The position numbers were made by a program, and so were the translations under genes. The notes beneath the pieces are model-generated. The model did not search any database. It had not been told where the DNA came from and saw nothing but the letters and a program-made list of their open reading frames with translations. Source: Streptomyces sp. NRRL F-525 (lineage in GTDB: Bacteria; Actinomycetota; Actinomycetes; Streptomycetales; Streptomycetaceae). Taken from it: a DNA stretch of 64,000 bases. How positions within the stretch are numbered: the stretch's first letter is position 1; every line of letters starts with the position of its first letter. This document shows, piece after piece, positions 1 through 8,257 of this stretch. The stretch is taken from assembly GCF_000716605.1 (NCBI RefSeq), contig NZ_JNXE01000007.1, positions 186,001-250,000 of the forward strand. Reading direction: 5' to 3'.

Positions 1-360
1 CCGCAGGTGCGCGTACGCCACCCCCGACATCAGCTCGCCTCGCGCGAGGGGGCCCAACAGGCGTTCCCGTACCGGGAGTTCGCTCTTCGCCAGGGTCATG
101 ACCGGCGTGTGGTGCTGCGTCTGCACGAACCACGTCGAGCAGCATGCCCCGGCCAGGATCTCCGCCGTCTCCCGGGCCACCGCGCCCGGTGCCGCCGAGC
201 CGCCGTAGGCCACGGGTGCGCTCACGCCCAGTAGGCCGGACCGTCTGATCGCCTCGATGTGGCTCGCCGGGACGCCCTCCTGGTCGACCTGTTCGGCGTG
301 CGGGGCGAGGAGGTCGTCCGCGAGGTGTCGGGCGCGGGTGACGAGGAAGTGGGAGGTCAT
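1..360 (-). CDS. Acyl-CoA dehydrogenase family protein, N-terminal part (cut by window edge)
   Basis: The minus strand is open from an ATG at 360 to the window edge, giving 120 residues with no stop. The sequence resembles the all-helical N-terminal domain of acyl-CoA dehydrogenases: an ARHLADDLLAPHAEQ-type first helix, then EAIRRSGLLGVSAPVAYGG, the usual helix-turn leading into the substrate pocket. Family members are FAD enzymes that oxidise acyl-CoA thioesters; some are flavin-dependent hydroxylases of the same fold. FAD-binding and catalytic residues lie beyond the edge, so substrate cannot be guessed. It is co-directional with the permease upstream, but a gap of about 90 bases separates them. 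The overlapping plus-strand frames are composition artefacts. Confidence 0.72.
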   Translation of the reverse strand, partial: MTSHFLVTRARHLADDLLAPHAEQVDQEGVPASHIEAIRRSGLLGVSAPVAYGGSAAPGAVARETAEILAGACCSTWFVQTQHHTPVMTLAKSELPVRERLLGPLARGELMSGVAYAHLR

Positions 361-450
361 GCGGGAGATTCTGCCGACGGGGAGGGCGGCGACGCGCGAC
401 GCTCCGACCCGTGTCGTAGGAGACGGGCCGGAGCGGTGGGAGCGCGGGGG

Positions 451-2148
451 TCAGTCCGCCGAGCGGACGGCGGGCATCGCCAGGTCGACCGGGCCGGTGG
501 CGCCGGGAGCGCTCTTGCAGGAGTCGTGGCAGTCCTTCTCCAGGCTGCAGCACAGGGAGCAGATCGGGCCGGAGTGGAAGGGGCAGTTCGCGACGTCGGG
601 GCGCTCGAAGTCCGTTGTGCAGACAGTGCAGTTGAGGATGACGGCCGAGGGGAGTCCGTCCGCGTCGAGCAGCGGCTCCTCCAGGTCGTCGAGGCGGGCG
701 ATGTAGTACTTGCCCTTGGTGAGGTACGCGAACAGGGGCGAGAGGACCATCGCCAGGAACAGGGCGATGAAGGGGGAGTACGCCTTGCCGTAGTCGCCGA
801 ACGCCTTGAAGTACGCGGCGATGGAGACCGCCGACGCGATGAGCATCGAGCCGAAGCCGACCGGGTTGAAGTTGTAGAGGTGGGCGCGCTTGAACTCGAT
901 GTAGGACGGGCTGAGTTTGAGCGGCTTGTTGATGACCAGGTCGGCGACGACCGCGCCGATCCACGCGATGGCCACGTTGGAGTAGAAGCCGAGGACCGTG
1001 TTGAGGAAGCCGAAGACACCGCCCTCCATCAGGGCCAGCGCGATGCCGACGTTGAGGAAGATGTAGACCACGCGGCCCGGGTGACGGTGTGTCAGGCGGG
1101 AGAAGAAGTTGGACCAGGACAGCGAACCGGAGTACGCGTTCGTCGAGTTGATCTTCACCTGGGACAGGATCACGAAGAACGTGGCGAGGCCCAGGGCGAC
1201 CGGGGCGGCGAAGGTCTTGAAGCCGTGCACGTACTGCTGGATGGGCTCGTTGGCCTTGGCCAGGCCCACGCTGCCCGCGATGTAGAAGGCGAGGAACGCG
1301 CCGCCCATCTGCTTGGCCGCGCCGAGGACGACCCAGCCCGGGCCTGCCGAAAGCACCGCGCCCCACCACTTCTTGGCGTTCTCCGGGGTCTTGTCGGGCA
1401 TGAAGCGCAGGTAGTCGACCTGCTCACCGATCTGCGCGATCAGGGACAGGGCCACGCCCGCGCCCGCGCCGACCCCGAGCATGCTGATGCTGGAGCCGGT
1501 GGGGGAGTTGCCCGCGAAGTGCGTGAACTCCGAGAACTTGCCCGGCTCCTGGATCGCGATGGACACGAACGGCGCGACCATCAGCACCAGCCACACCGGC
1601 TGGGTCCAGACCTGCATCTTGGAGAGCGCGGTCATGCCGTAGATCACCAGCGGCAGGATGATCAGTGAGCAGATCAAGTACCCGACGGCCAGGGGGATGT
1701 GGAGGCCCAGGTCCAGCGCCTGCGCCATGATCGAGCCCTCTAGGGCGAAGAAGATGAAGGTGAAGCTGGCGTAGATGACCGACGTGAGGGTCGAGCCGAG
1801 GTAGCCGAAACCGGCGCCCCGGGTCAACAGGTCCATGTCGATGGAGTACTTGGCGGAGTAGTACGAGATCGGGATGCCGGTGAGGAAGATCGTCACCGCC
1901 GCCGCCAGGATCGCCACCATGGCGCTGGAGAAGCCGTTCGAGATGGCGATGGAGCCGCCGATGGCGAAGTCGGCGAGGTACGCGATGCCGCCCAGGGCGG
2001 TGGTGGCCACCACGTAGGGCGTCCAGCGGCGGAAGGACTTCGGCGCGTAGCGCAGCGAGTAGTCCTCCAGGGTGTCGTTCTTCGCCCAGTCGTTGTAGGT
2101 CCGTCCGGCAGCCGTTGCCGGCGCCTCTTTGTCGACGATCTCCGTCAC
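451..2148 (-). CDS. NCS1-family nucleobase (purine/cytosine permease-like) transporter with Cys-rich C-terminal tail
   Basis: A 565-residue integral membrane protein with about 12 hydrophobic helices. The N-terminal YNDWAKNDTLEDYSLRYAPK stretch and the first helices fit the NCS1 nucleobase:cation symporter family, which imports purines, cytosine, allantoin or hydantoins with H+ or Na+. The last 70 or so residues are a soluble tail rich in cysteine (NCTVC, then CPFH, then ICSLCCS, then CHDSCK), which is not part of the transport fold and looks like a metal or redox site. I chose the GTG at 2148 because GAAGAGGGA lies six bases before it; a GTG six codons upstream is possible. The relatively AT-rich 2220-2340 stretch upstream probably holds its promoter. 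The tail is unusual for a plain transporter. Confidence 0.9.
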   Translation of the reverse strand: MTEIVDKEAPATAAGRTYNDWAKNDTLEDYSLRYAPKSFRRWTPYVVATTALGGIAYLADFAIGGSIAISNGFSSAMVAILAAAVTIFLTGIPISYYSAKYSIDMDLLTRGAGFGYLGSTLTSVIYASFTFIFFALEGSIMAQALDLGLHIPLAVGYLICSLIILPLVIYGMTALSKMQVWTQPVWLVLMVAPFVSIAIQEPGKFSEFTHFAGNSPTGSSISMLGVGAGAGVALSLIAQIGEQVDYLRFMPDKTPENAKKWWGAVLSAGPGWVVLGAAKQMGGAFLAFYIAGSVGLAKANEPIQQYVHGFKTFAAPVALGLATFFVILSQVKINSTNAYSGSLSWSNFFSRLTHRHPGRVVYIFLNVGIALALMEGGVFGFLNTVLGFYSNVAIAWIGAVVADLVINKPLKLSPSYIEFKRAHLYNFNPVGFGSMLIASAVSIAAYFKAFGDYGKAYSPFIALFLAMVLSPLFAYLTKGKYYIARLDDLEEPLLDADGLPSAVILNCTVCTTDFERPDVANCPFHSGPICSLCCSLEKDCHDSCKSAPGATGPVDLAMPAVRSAD

Positions 2149-2360
2149 GACACTTCCCTCTTCCACGGGTGTGGGTCATCTCCCGGACGGCCCGGGGGAG
2201 TTGGACGGAAGAGTCACGCCGAATTGTTTCCCGACCGTTTCGCCCGCTTTAAATGGAAGGGCTTTCAAAATTCTTTTGGCGACGCGCGTAGATTTAATCG
2301 ATGCTTCCTGTGGAAACTATTCCTGGAGGAAGGTACTCTCGGTCGGAGCAGGTGGCGAGG

Positions 2361-3443
2361 TCAGAGTTGGGTGACGATGTCGAAGTCGAAGGCGTCCGCC
2401 CGGGCCAGGTACAGCCGTTGGCGGAGGTGATTGCCGTGCAGACGCAGTACGCCCCGCGGGCCCTCGTACGAGACGGTGCCGCCCACCGCGCACATGGCGC
2501 CCACATCGAGCGACCGCGCCCGCTCGGCCAGGGCCGCGAGCAGTCGTACACCTTCGAAACACGATTCGCCGAGGCTGCCCACGACGGGTGCCTCCACGCC
2601 GAAGCGGGCCGCGTAACGCCCGCTGAAATCAAGGCTTTCGGCGGTGGCGAGGGTCTCGAAGTAACCGGCCGCCGCCCACAGCCCTTCGGTCGCCTCCGCG
2701 CCGGTGGACAGCAGGATGTTCTCGTCCATGTGCGTGCTCAGCCGCAGACATCGCTGATGCAGCCCGCGCTCGGCGAACGCCCGGTTGAAGCGCGCCGCGT
2801 CGTCCCCGACCAGCAGCATCAGGACGGCGTCCGCCTCGCAGTGCTCGATCCGGCGCAGCACCGGCCCGAACTCGTACGTCCCCAGGGGCACGAACGCCTC
2901 GCCCCGCACCCGGCCGCCGCAGTCCCGGGCATAGCGGCGCGCGGCCCGGGCCGTCACCCTCGGCCATACATAGTCGTTGCCCACCGTGCACCAGCGCCGT
3001 ACGCCGGTCTCCTCCGCCAACAGCCGCATGGCGGGCAGGAGTTGGGCCGCGTCGGTCTCGCCGGTGAGGAACACGCCCGGTGTGCGCTCGCCGCCCTCGT
3101 ACTGCGCGGTGTAGACGTACGGCACCCGGCCCGCGATGCGCGGCACCAGCGCCTTGCGGACCGCCGAGGTGTGCCAGCCGACCACCGCGTCGACCGCGCG
3201 CATCGACACCAACAGCTCGACCTCGGCGGCCACTTGCTCCGCCGGTGCGCCGCCGTCCACCACGATGAGACGGACCTCGCGGCCCAACACCCCGCCGGTG
3301 GCGTTGAGTTCCTCCACGGCGAGCTGCGCGGCCAGTTCGCAGGACGGGCCGAAGACGCCCGCCGGACCCCGCAGAGGTACGACCAGGGCCACGACCAAGG
3401 TCTTGACCGGGCCGCTGATCCGCCCGGGCGGCAGGGGATGCAC
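2361..3443 (-). CDS. AmiC/FmdD-like periplasmic-binding-fold protein without signal peptide
   Basis: A 360-residue type I periplasmic-binding-fold protein of the amide/urea-binding branch (AmiC, FmdD, UrtA-like). Recognisable parts are the opening VVALVVPLRGPAGVFGPSCE strand-loop, NATGGVLGREVRLIVVDGG, and DAVVGWHTSAVRKALVP. GTG at 3443 is chosen because GGAGG sits seven bases upstream. The N-terminus enters the first beta strand almost at once, with no signal peptide or lipobox, so the protein is predicted to stay in the cytoplasm. That fits a sensor such as Pseudomonas AmiC, which controls an antiterminator, better than a transport receptor. No ABC permease or ATPase is adjacent. The NCS1 permease lies 212 bases downstream on the same strand, so a role in its control is possible but unproven. 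Confidence 0.83.
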   Translation of the reverse strand: MHPLPPGRISGPVKTLVVALVVPLRGPAGVFGPSCELAAQLAVEELNATGGVLGREVRLIVVDGGAPAEQVAAEVELLVSMRAVDAVVGWHTSAVRKALVPRIAGRVPYVYTAQYEGGERTPGVFLTGETDAAQLLPAMRLLAEETGVRRWCTVGNDYVWPRVTARAARRYARDCGGRVRGEAFVPLGTYEFGPVLRRIEHCEADAVLMLLVGDDAARFNRAFAERGLHQRCLRLSTHMDENILLSTGAEATEGLWAAAGYFETLATAESLDFSGRYAARFGVEAPVVGSLGESCFEGVRLLAALAERARSLDVGAMCAVGGTVSYEGPRGVLRLHGNHLRQRLYLARADAFDFDIVTQL

Positions 3444-3554
3444 CAGACCACCTCCGTGAGGGCCTGAGGGCACGGAAACCGGGCCCGGCCCCGGCGCCCT
3501 CGCAGAGGCTCGTAATCTGAACCGCACAGTAGACCTACCGGAAGGACAGCGGCA

Positions 3555-4031
3555 ATGTCGTCCGTACCGTCGCCGGCCCTCGCCCACCTGCTGAGTCACG
3601 CCGAGCGGCGACTGGGCCTGCGCATGACCGCCGTCCTGGCCGAGGAGAACTGCTCGCTCGAACAGTGGCGCGTCATGTCGGTCATCGCCGACGGCAAGGG
3701 TCACCCGATGACCGAGATCGCCGACCAGGTGCTGATGCCGGCGCCGAGCCTCACCAAACTGGTGGACCGGATGGTCGCCGACAACCTGGTGTACCGCCGC
3801 CCCGACAGCGCCGACCGCCGCCGCGTCCTCCTCCACCTCACCGCCCGCGGCCGCACCCTCCACCAGCACGCGGCCCACCGCCTCCTCACCGACCAGACCC
3901 GGCTCCTCGGCGCGATCGACGACCAGGGCGACCTCGTACGACTGCTCGCCCGGCTCACGGCGGCGCTCGACCAGGAGCCCGCACACCAGGCCGGGGACGA
4001 ACCCGCGGAGAAGATCCTGCCGGTTTCCTGA
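3555..4031 (+). CDS. MarR-family transcriptional regulator
   Basis: A 158-residue winged-helix protein of the MarR family. Residues 35-100 contain the family DNA-binding core: WRVMSVIADGKGHPMTEIA, the recognition helix MPAPSLTKLVDRMVADNLV, and the wing with RRPDSADRRRVLLHLTARG, whose DxRR signature is diagnostic. MarR proteins bind palindromes as dimers and usually respond to phenolic or other small ligands. ATG is preceded by GGAAGGA. The gene is divergent from the AmiC-like gene with about 110 bases between them, so it may control that gene and itself. The ligand cannot be inferred. Confidence 0.92.
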   Translation: MSSVPSPALAHLLSHAERRLGLRMTAVLAEENCSLEQWRVMSVIADGKGHPMTEIADQVLMPAPSLTKLVDRMVADNLVYRRPDSADRRRVLLHLTARGRTLHQHAAHRLLTDQTRLLGAIDDQGDLVRLLARLTAALDQEPAHQAGDEPAEKILPVS

Positions 4032-4038
4032 GGCGCGG

Positions 4039-4066
4039 TGTCGATCCGGCGCCACGGCGTTCGTGT
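4039..4066 (+). promoter_or_regulatory. Possible ECF42-type autoregulated promoter
   Basis: TGTCGA at 4039-4044 is followed 16 bases later by TCGTGT (4061-4066), directly upstream of the YCII/ECF pair. TGTCGA is the -35 element I recall for ECF42 sigma factors, which usually control their own DGPF-partner genes. The -10 match is only partial. Confidence 0.4.
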
Positions 4067-4123
4067 AGGAGGTGAGAGAACCCCCGGAGGGTTCGACAAT
4101 CCCCTTACACCATGGAGGACGTC

Positions 4124-4480
4124 ATGCCGCACTACCTGCTCAGCGTGATCACCCCGACCGACGGACAGATGCCCTCGCCCGAGGAGTTGGCGGAGATCGG
4201 CCGCAAGCTGGAGATCTTCCACGACGAACTTCAGGCCGCCGGGGCCTGGGTGTTCGCCGGTGGGCTGCACGGGCCGGAGACGGCCACCGTGCTGCGGCCC
4301 AAGGACGGCGATGTGCTGATCACCGACGGTCCGTTCGCCGAGGGCAAGGAGTATCTGGGCGGGCTCTGCCTGATCAAGGCGGACGACCTGGACGCGGCCC
4401 TGGACTGGGGGAAGCGGGCGACCTGGGCCACCACCCTGCCCGTCGAGGTGCGGCCCTTCATGAACACGGCCGAGGACTGA
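4124..4480 (+). CDS. YCII-related (DGPF-domain) protein
   Basis: A 118-residue protein of the YCII/DGPF family. It starts [14 protein letters not shown] and contains the family hallmark [15 protein letters not shown] near residue 70, with the DGPF tetrapeptide intact. These are small ferredoxin-like-fold proteins related to YciI, which has a putative His-Asp catalytic pair; their cellular reaction is not established. I chose ATG 4124, not the ATG at 4112, because GGAGG lies five bases before it. The stop overlaps the start of the following ECF sigma factor gene by one base, so the two are translationally coupled. This pairing with ECF42 sigma factors is a known association. Confidence 0.93.
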   Translation: MPHYLLSVITPTDGQMPSPEELAEIGRKLEIFHDELQAAGAWVFAGGLHGPETATVLRPKDGDVLITDGPFAEGKEYLGGLCLIKADDLDAALDWGKRATWATTLPVEVRPFMNTAED

Positions 4481-5676
4481 TGCCGTTCGACACCGACATC
4501 GAGGCCGTCTTCCGTGCGGAGTACGGGCGGGCGGTCTCGGTCCTGGTGCGCTTCCTCGGGGACATCGACCTCGCCGAGGAAGCGGTCCAGGACGCGTTCA
4601 CCACGGCCGTACAGAAGTGGCCGGAGACCGGCGCGCCGCCGAGCCCGGCCGGGTGGATCATCACGACCGCCCGCAACCGCGCGATCGACCGGCTGCGCCG
4701 CGAGTCGTCGAGGGAGGCCCGCCACACCGAGGCCGCCCTGCTGTACGCGTCCGACGCGCCCGCCGAGGAGGGACCCGTGCGCGACGACCGGCTCCGCCTG
4801 ATCTTCACCTGCTGCCACCCCGCGCTCGCCACCCAGGCCCAGGTCGCGCTCACCCTGCGCCTGCTCGGCGGCCTCACCACCGCCCGGATCGCCCGCGCCT
4901 TCCTGGTCCCCGAACCGACGATGGCCCAGCGCCTCGTCCGCGCCAAGGCCAAGATCCGCGACGCGAGGATCCCGTACCGGGTGCCCCGCGACGCCGACCT
5001 CCCCGACCGCCTCAAGGGCGTACTGGCCGTCGTCTACCTGATCTTCAACGAGGGCTACACGGACTCGCCGGAGCTGTGCGCGGAAGCCCTGCGCCTCGGC
5101 TGCCTCCTCTCCGAGCTGATGCCGGACGAACCCGAGGTCACCGGTCTGCTCGCGCTGATGCTGCTCATCGAATCGCGCCGGGCCGCGCGGGAGGGCCCGG
5201 ACGGCGAGCTGGTGCCGCTGCCCGACCAGGACCGTGAGCGGTGGGACGGCGAGCTGATCGCCGACGGCCAGTCACTCGTCCGGCGGTGCCTGCGGCTGAA
5301 CAACCCCGGGCCGTACCAGATCCAGGCCGCGATCAACGCCGTACACAGCGATGCCCCGACCGCGGACGCGACCGACTGGGGACAGATCCTCCAGCTGTAC
5401 GACCAGTTGACGGCCATCGCCCCGAGTCCGGTCGTCGCCCTGAACCGGGCCGTCGCCGTCGCCGAGGTCGACGGTCCGCGCAAGGCCCTCGACCTCGTGG
5501 ACGCGCTGAACCTCGGCGAGTACCACGTCCTGCACGCCGTCCGCGCCGATCTGCTGCGCCGCCTGGGCCGCGACACCGAGGCGGTACGGGCGTACGAGGC
5601 GGCCATCGCGCGGACCGGGAGCGCGGCCGAGCGCGGCTATCTGGAACGTCGGCGCCGGGAACTCGTCCGGATGTGA
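4480..5676 (+). CDS. ECF42-type RNA polymerase sigma factor with C-terminal TPR-like extension
   Basis: A 398-residue sigma factor. Residues 1-75 form region 2 ([30 protein letters not shown]), and residues about 110-165 form region 4 ([20 protein letters not shown], then [16 protein letters not shown]). The remaining 220 or so residues are a helical extension ([46 protein letters not shown]) that defines the ECF42 group. No anti-sigma factor is adjacent. In this group the extension is needed for activity and regulation does not use a membrane anti-sigma. The start codon overlaps the stop of the DGPF gene, so the two form one operon, presumably self-controlled from the TGTCGA motif upstream. 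Confidence 0.93.
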   Translation: MPFDTDIEAVFRAEYGRAVSVLVRFLGDIDLAEEAVQDAFTTAVQKWPETGAPPSPAGWIITTARNRAIDRLRRESSREARHTEAALLYASDAPAEEGPVRDDRLRLIFTCCHPALATQAQVALTLRLLGGLTTARIARAFLVPEPTMAQRLVRAKAKIRDARIPYRVPRDADLPDRLKGVLAVVYLIFNEGYTDSPELCAEALRLGCLLSELMPDEPEVTGLLALMLLIESRRAAREGPDGELVPLPDQDRERWDGELIADGQSLVRRCLRLNNPGPYQIQAAINAVHSDAPTADATDWGQILQLYDQLTAIAPSPVVALNRAVAVAEVDGPRKALDLVDALNLGEYHVLHAVRADLLRRLGRDTEAVRAYEAAIARTGSAAERGYLERRRRELVRM

Positions 5677-5722
5677 CAGGCGTGATGCGCAGGGTGACCA
5701 TGACTGCACCGGAATTTTTCCT

Positions 5723-5749
5723 GGTGTATGAATGGTTGCTATATACACC
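5723..5749. promoter_or_regulatory. Inverted repeat upstream of aldehyde dehydrogenase gene
   Basis: GGTGTAT and ATACACC are perfect inverted arms separated by 13 bases, 40 bases before the aldehyde dehydrogenase start, in a locally AT-richer stretch. A regulator-binding site is plausible; the binding protein is unknown. Confidence 0.4.
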
Positions 5750-5788
5750 TGACCGTCGAGAACCCCCACGCACCAGCAGCGAGGCACC

Positions 5789-7111
5789 GTGAACCAGTCC
5801 AGCCCCGAGCAGCCCGCCGACATCGTGGCCCGGCTGCGCGCCACCTTCCGCACCGGCCGCACCAAGCCCGTCGAGTGGCGCACCGCCCAGCTGCGCCGCC
5901 TGCGCGACCTGCTCACGGAGCACGGCGACGACCTCGCCGCCGCCCTCCACGCCGACCTCGGCAAGAGCGCCGCCGAGTCCCAGCGCACGGAGATCGGCTT
6001 CACCATCCGCGAGATCGACCACACCCTCGACCACCTCGAGGAGTGGCTGCGCCCCGAGTCCGCACCGGTTCCGGCCCACCTCGGCACGGACGCGACGGCC
6101 TGGACGCAGTACGACCCGCTCGGCGTCGTCCTCGTGATCGCGCCCTGGAACTATCCGCTCCAGCTGCTGCTGACCCCGGTCGTCGGCGCGCTCGCCTCCG
6201 GTGACGCGGTGGTCGTCAAGCCCAGCGAGATGGCCCCGGCGACCTCCGCCGCCATCGCCCGGCTGCTGCCCGCCTACCTCGACACCGACGCGGTCGCCGT
6301 CGTCGAGGGCGGCATCCCCGAGACCACGGCCCTGCTCACCGAGCACTTCGACCACATCTTCTACACCGGCAACGGCGCCGTCGGCCGTATCGTCCTGCGC
6401 GCCGCCGCCGAGCACTTGACCCCGGTCGCCCTCGAACTCGGCGGCAAATCACCGGCGTTCGTCGACCGCGACGCCGATCTCGCCGTCGTGGCCGACCGGT
6501 TGGCGCGCGGGAAGTTCCTCAACGCGGGCCAGACCTGTGTCGCCCCCGACTACGTCCTGACCGACCCGGAGACCGCCGCCGCCCTCGAACCCCTCCTCGT
6601 GAGCGCGGTCGAGAAGGTCTACGGCGCCGACCCGCAGACCTCCGGCGAGTACGGCCGGATCGTCAACGAACGCCACTTCGACCGCCTCGCCGGACTGCTC
6701 GACTCCGGCCGGGTCGTCGTCGGGGGACGCAGCGACCGCGGCGACAAGTACATCGCGCCGACCGTCCTCGCCGACGTGGACCCGAAGGCGCCCGTCATGG
6801 CGGAGGAGATCTTCGGCCCGATCCTGCCGATCGTCACCGTCCCGGACCTCGACGCGGCGATCGCGTTCATCACGGACCGCGACAAGCCCCTCGCCCTGTA
6901 CGTCTTCACCGACTCGGACGACACCCGCGCCCGCATCGCCGCCGAGACCTCGTCGGGCGCCATCGGCTACGGCCTCCCCCTCGCCCATCTCACCGTCTCC
7001 GACCTGCCGTTCGGCGGCGTGGGCGAGAGCGGCATGGGCAACTACCACGGCCGCTACTCCATCGAGACGTTCAGCCACCGCAAGGCCCTGCTGGAGAAGC
7101 CGCTCGTCTGA
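5789..7111 (+). CDS. NAD(P)-dependent aldehyde dehydrogenase
   Basis: A 440-residue aldehyde dehydrogenase that should oxidise aldehydes to acids. The short form, without the long N-terminal segment, resembles class 3 ALDHs. Visible active-site parts are PWNYP with Asn121, VKPSE for the cofactor, YTGNGAVGR, the general base Glu216 in ELGGKSP, and the nucleophile Cys250 in NAGQTC. The C-terminus has the expected LPFGGVGESGMGNYHG. GTG 5789 is the start in frame; the leader region carries an inverted repeat. It is monocistronic by spacing, and a 34-bp palindrome follows before the ArsR gene. The substrate is not evident. Confidence 0.93.
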   Translation: MNQSSPEQPADIVARLRATFRTGRTKPVEWRTAQLRRLRDLLTEHGDDLAAALHADLGKSAAESQRTEIGFTIREIDHTLDHLEEWLRPESAPVPAHLGTDATAWTQYDPLGVVLVIAPWNYPLQLLLTPVVGALASGDAVVVKPSEMAPATSAAIARLLPAYLDTDAVAVVEGGIPETTALLTEHFDHIFYTGNGAVGRIVLRAAAEHLTPVALELGGKSPAFVDRDADLAVVADRLARGKFLNAGQTCVAPDYVLTDPETAAALEPLLVSAVEKVYGADPQTSGEYGRIVNERHFDRLAGLLDSGRVVVGGRSDRGDKYIAPTVLADVDPKAPVMAEEIFGPILPIVTVPDLDAAIAFITDRDKPLALYVFTDSDDTRARIAAETSSGAIGYGLPLAHLTVSDLPFGGVGESGMGNYHGRYSIETFSHRKALLEKPLV

Positions 7112-7125
7112 CAGCCGGACTCCTC

Positions 7126-7159
7126 TATCACCGGTCGCTTATATAAGCGGCCGGTGATA
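7126..7159. promoter_or_regulatory. 34-bp palindrome, probable ArsR-family operator
   Basis: The arms TATCACCGG and CCGGTGATA flank CGCTTATATAAGCG. The whole 34 bases are palindromic except for one base pair. It ends 11 bases before the ArsR start, and a GATACT -10-like hexamer overlaps its right end (7155-7160). This placement fits autorepression by the ArsR protein. Confidence 0.68.
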
Positions 7160-7170
7160 CTTTTGGGCAC

Positions 7171-7545
7171 ATGCACGCTTTCGATGTGCTCGGAGACCCC
7201 GTGCGCCGCCGCATCCTGGAGCTGCTCGCCGAGGGCGAGCAGCCCGCCGGCACGGTCAGCGATGTCGTCCGGCGCGAGTTCGGGATAACGCAGCCCGCGG
7301 TCTCCCAGCATCTGAAGGTGCTGCGGGAGAACGGTTTCGCGACGGTACGGCCGGACGGCACCCGGCGCCTCTACGCGGTCGACTCCGGGCCGCTGCGGGA
7401 CATCGACGCCTGGCTCGACCGGTTCCGCCGCTACTGGACCCCTCATCTGGACGCCCTGGCAACCGAGTTGGCCCGGGGCAAGCGCGAGCGCCGGCTCCGC
7501 GAGTCCGACGACGACAGCCCCGAAGAGTCGAGGAGCACCCCATGA
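7171..7545 (+). CDS. ArsR-family winged-helix repressor
   Basis: A 124-residue ArsR/SmtB-type regulator. MHAFDVLGDPVRRRILELL opens the fold, and ITQPAVSQHLKVLRENGF is the recognition helix followed by the wing GTRRLYAVD. No CxC-type metal-binding cysteines are present, so this belongs to the non-metal branch that usually sits with an SRPBCC (AHSA1) gene, as here. The start is nearly leaderless relative to the predicted -10. The stop overlaps the following ATG by four bases, which indicates co-translation. The 34-bp palindrome immediately upstream is its likely operator. Confidence 0.93.
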   Translation: MHAFDVLGDPVRRRILELLAEGEQPAGTVSDVVRREFGITQPAVSQHLKVLRENGFATVRPDGTRRLYAVDSGPLRDIDAWLDRFRRYWTPHLDALATELARGKRERRLRESDDDSPEESRSTP

Positions 7546-8174
7546 TCGACGTGACCCACCAGATCAACTCCGTGAGCCGCACGGTCGGCCGACGCGACTT
7601 CCAGGCCGGCGAGGCCCGCGTGATCACCATCGGCCAGTCCTACGGCTCACCGGTCGAGGACGTGTGGGACGCCTGCACCAACCCCGAGCGCATCCCGCGC
7701 TGGTTCCTGCCGGTCACCGGCGAACTGCGGCTGGGCGGGAAGTACCAGCTGCAGGGCAACGCGGGCGGCACCGTCGAGCGCTGCGACCCGCCCAACTCCT
7801 TCTTCGCGACCTGGGAGTTCGGCGGTGAAGTGAGCTGGATCGAGCTGAGGTTGACGCCCGAGGGCGACGGAACGCGCTTCGAGTTGGAGCACATCGCCCA
7901 TGTCGACGACACGAAGTGGGCCGAGTTCGGGCCCGGCGCGGTCGGCGTCGGCTGGGACTCGATCCTTCTGGGACTGGACGGCAATCTGTCGGGCCAGGCT
8001 TCCGTGAAACCCGAGGACGCCATGGCCTGGCTGGGGTCCGAGGAGGGCCGCCGCTTCGTCACCTTGAGCAGCGAGGCGTGGTTCACGGCGAACGTGGCGA
8101 GCGGCGAGGACGAGTCGGCGGCCCGCGAGGCGGCCGACCGGACCACCGCCGCCTATACGGGGGCCGGGAGTTGA
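7542..8174 (+). CDS. SRPBCC (AHSA1-like) ligand-binding domain protein
   Basis: A 210-residue helix-grip protein. After about 30 residues comes SYGSPVEDVWDACTNPERIPRWF, the standard opening of AHSA1/START-like domains, then GGKYQLQGNAGGTVERCDPP and LRLTPEGDGTRFELEHIA. The final 60 residues continue helically (WDSILLGLDGNL, AWLGSEEGRRFV). These proteins bind hydrophobic ligands in a central cavity, and some pair with ArsR regulators as effector or target. It overlaps the ArsR gene by four bases and is the last gene of the pair. The specific ligand is unknown. Confidence 0.9.
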   Translation: MIDVTHQINSVSRTVGRRDFQAGEARVITIGQSYGSPVEDVWDACTNPERIPRWFLPVTGELRLGGKYQLQGNAGGTVERCDPPNSFFATWEFGGEVSWIELRLTPEGDGTRFELEHIAHVDDTKWAEFGPGAVGVGWDSILLGLDGNLSGQASVKPEDAMAWLGSEEGRRFVTLSSEAWFTANVASGEDESAAREAADRTTAAYTGAGS

Positions 8175-8257
8175 GAGCCGTAGCGACCGAAGCGCTGACC
8201 TGACACCGATCACCGTTGTAGCGTGCGCGCTGGACGCCACGGTGATCGGAGCCAGGG

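Noticed and set aside
259..1668. Long plus-strand open frame antisense to the NCS1 permease
   Set aside because: It is rich in Arg, Gly, Glu and Asp with no fold, and arises from high-GC third positions of the permease gene on the other strand.
2361..4055. 564-codon frame joining the AmiC-like protein to an N-terminal extension
   Set aside because: The extra part is antisense to the MarR gene; GTG 3443 with a good ribosome site gives a normal-length protein.
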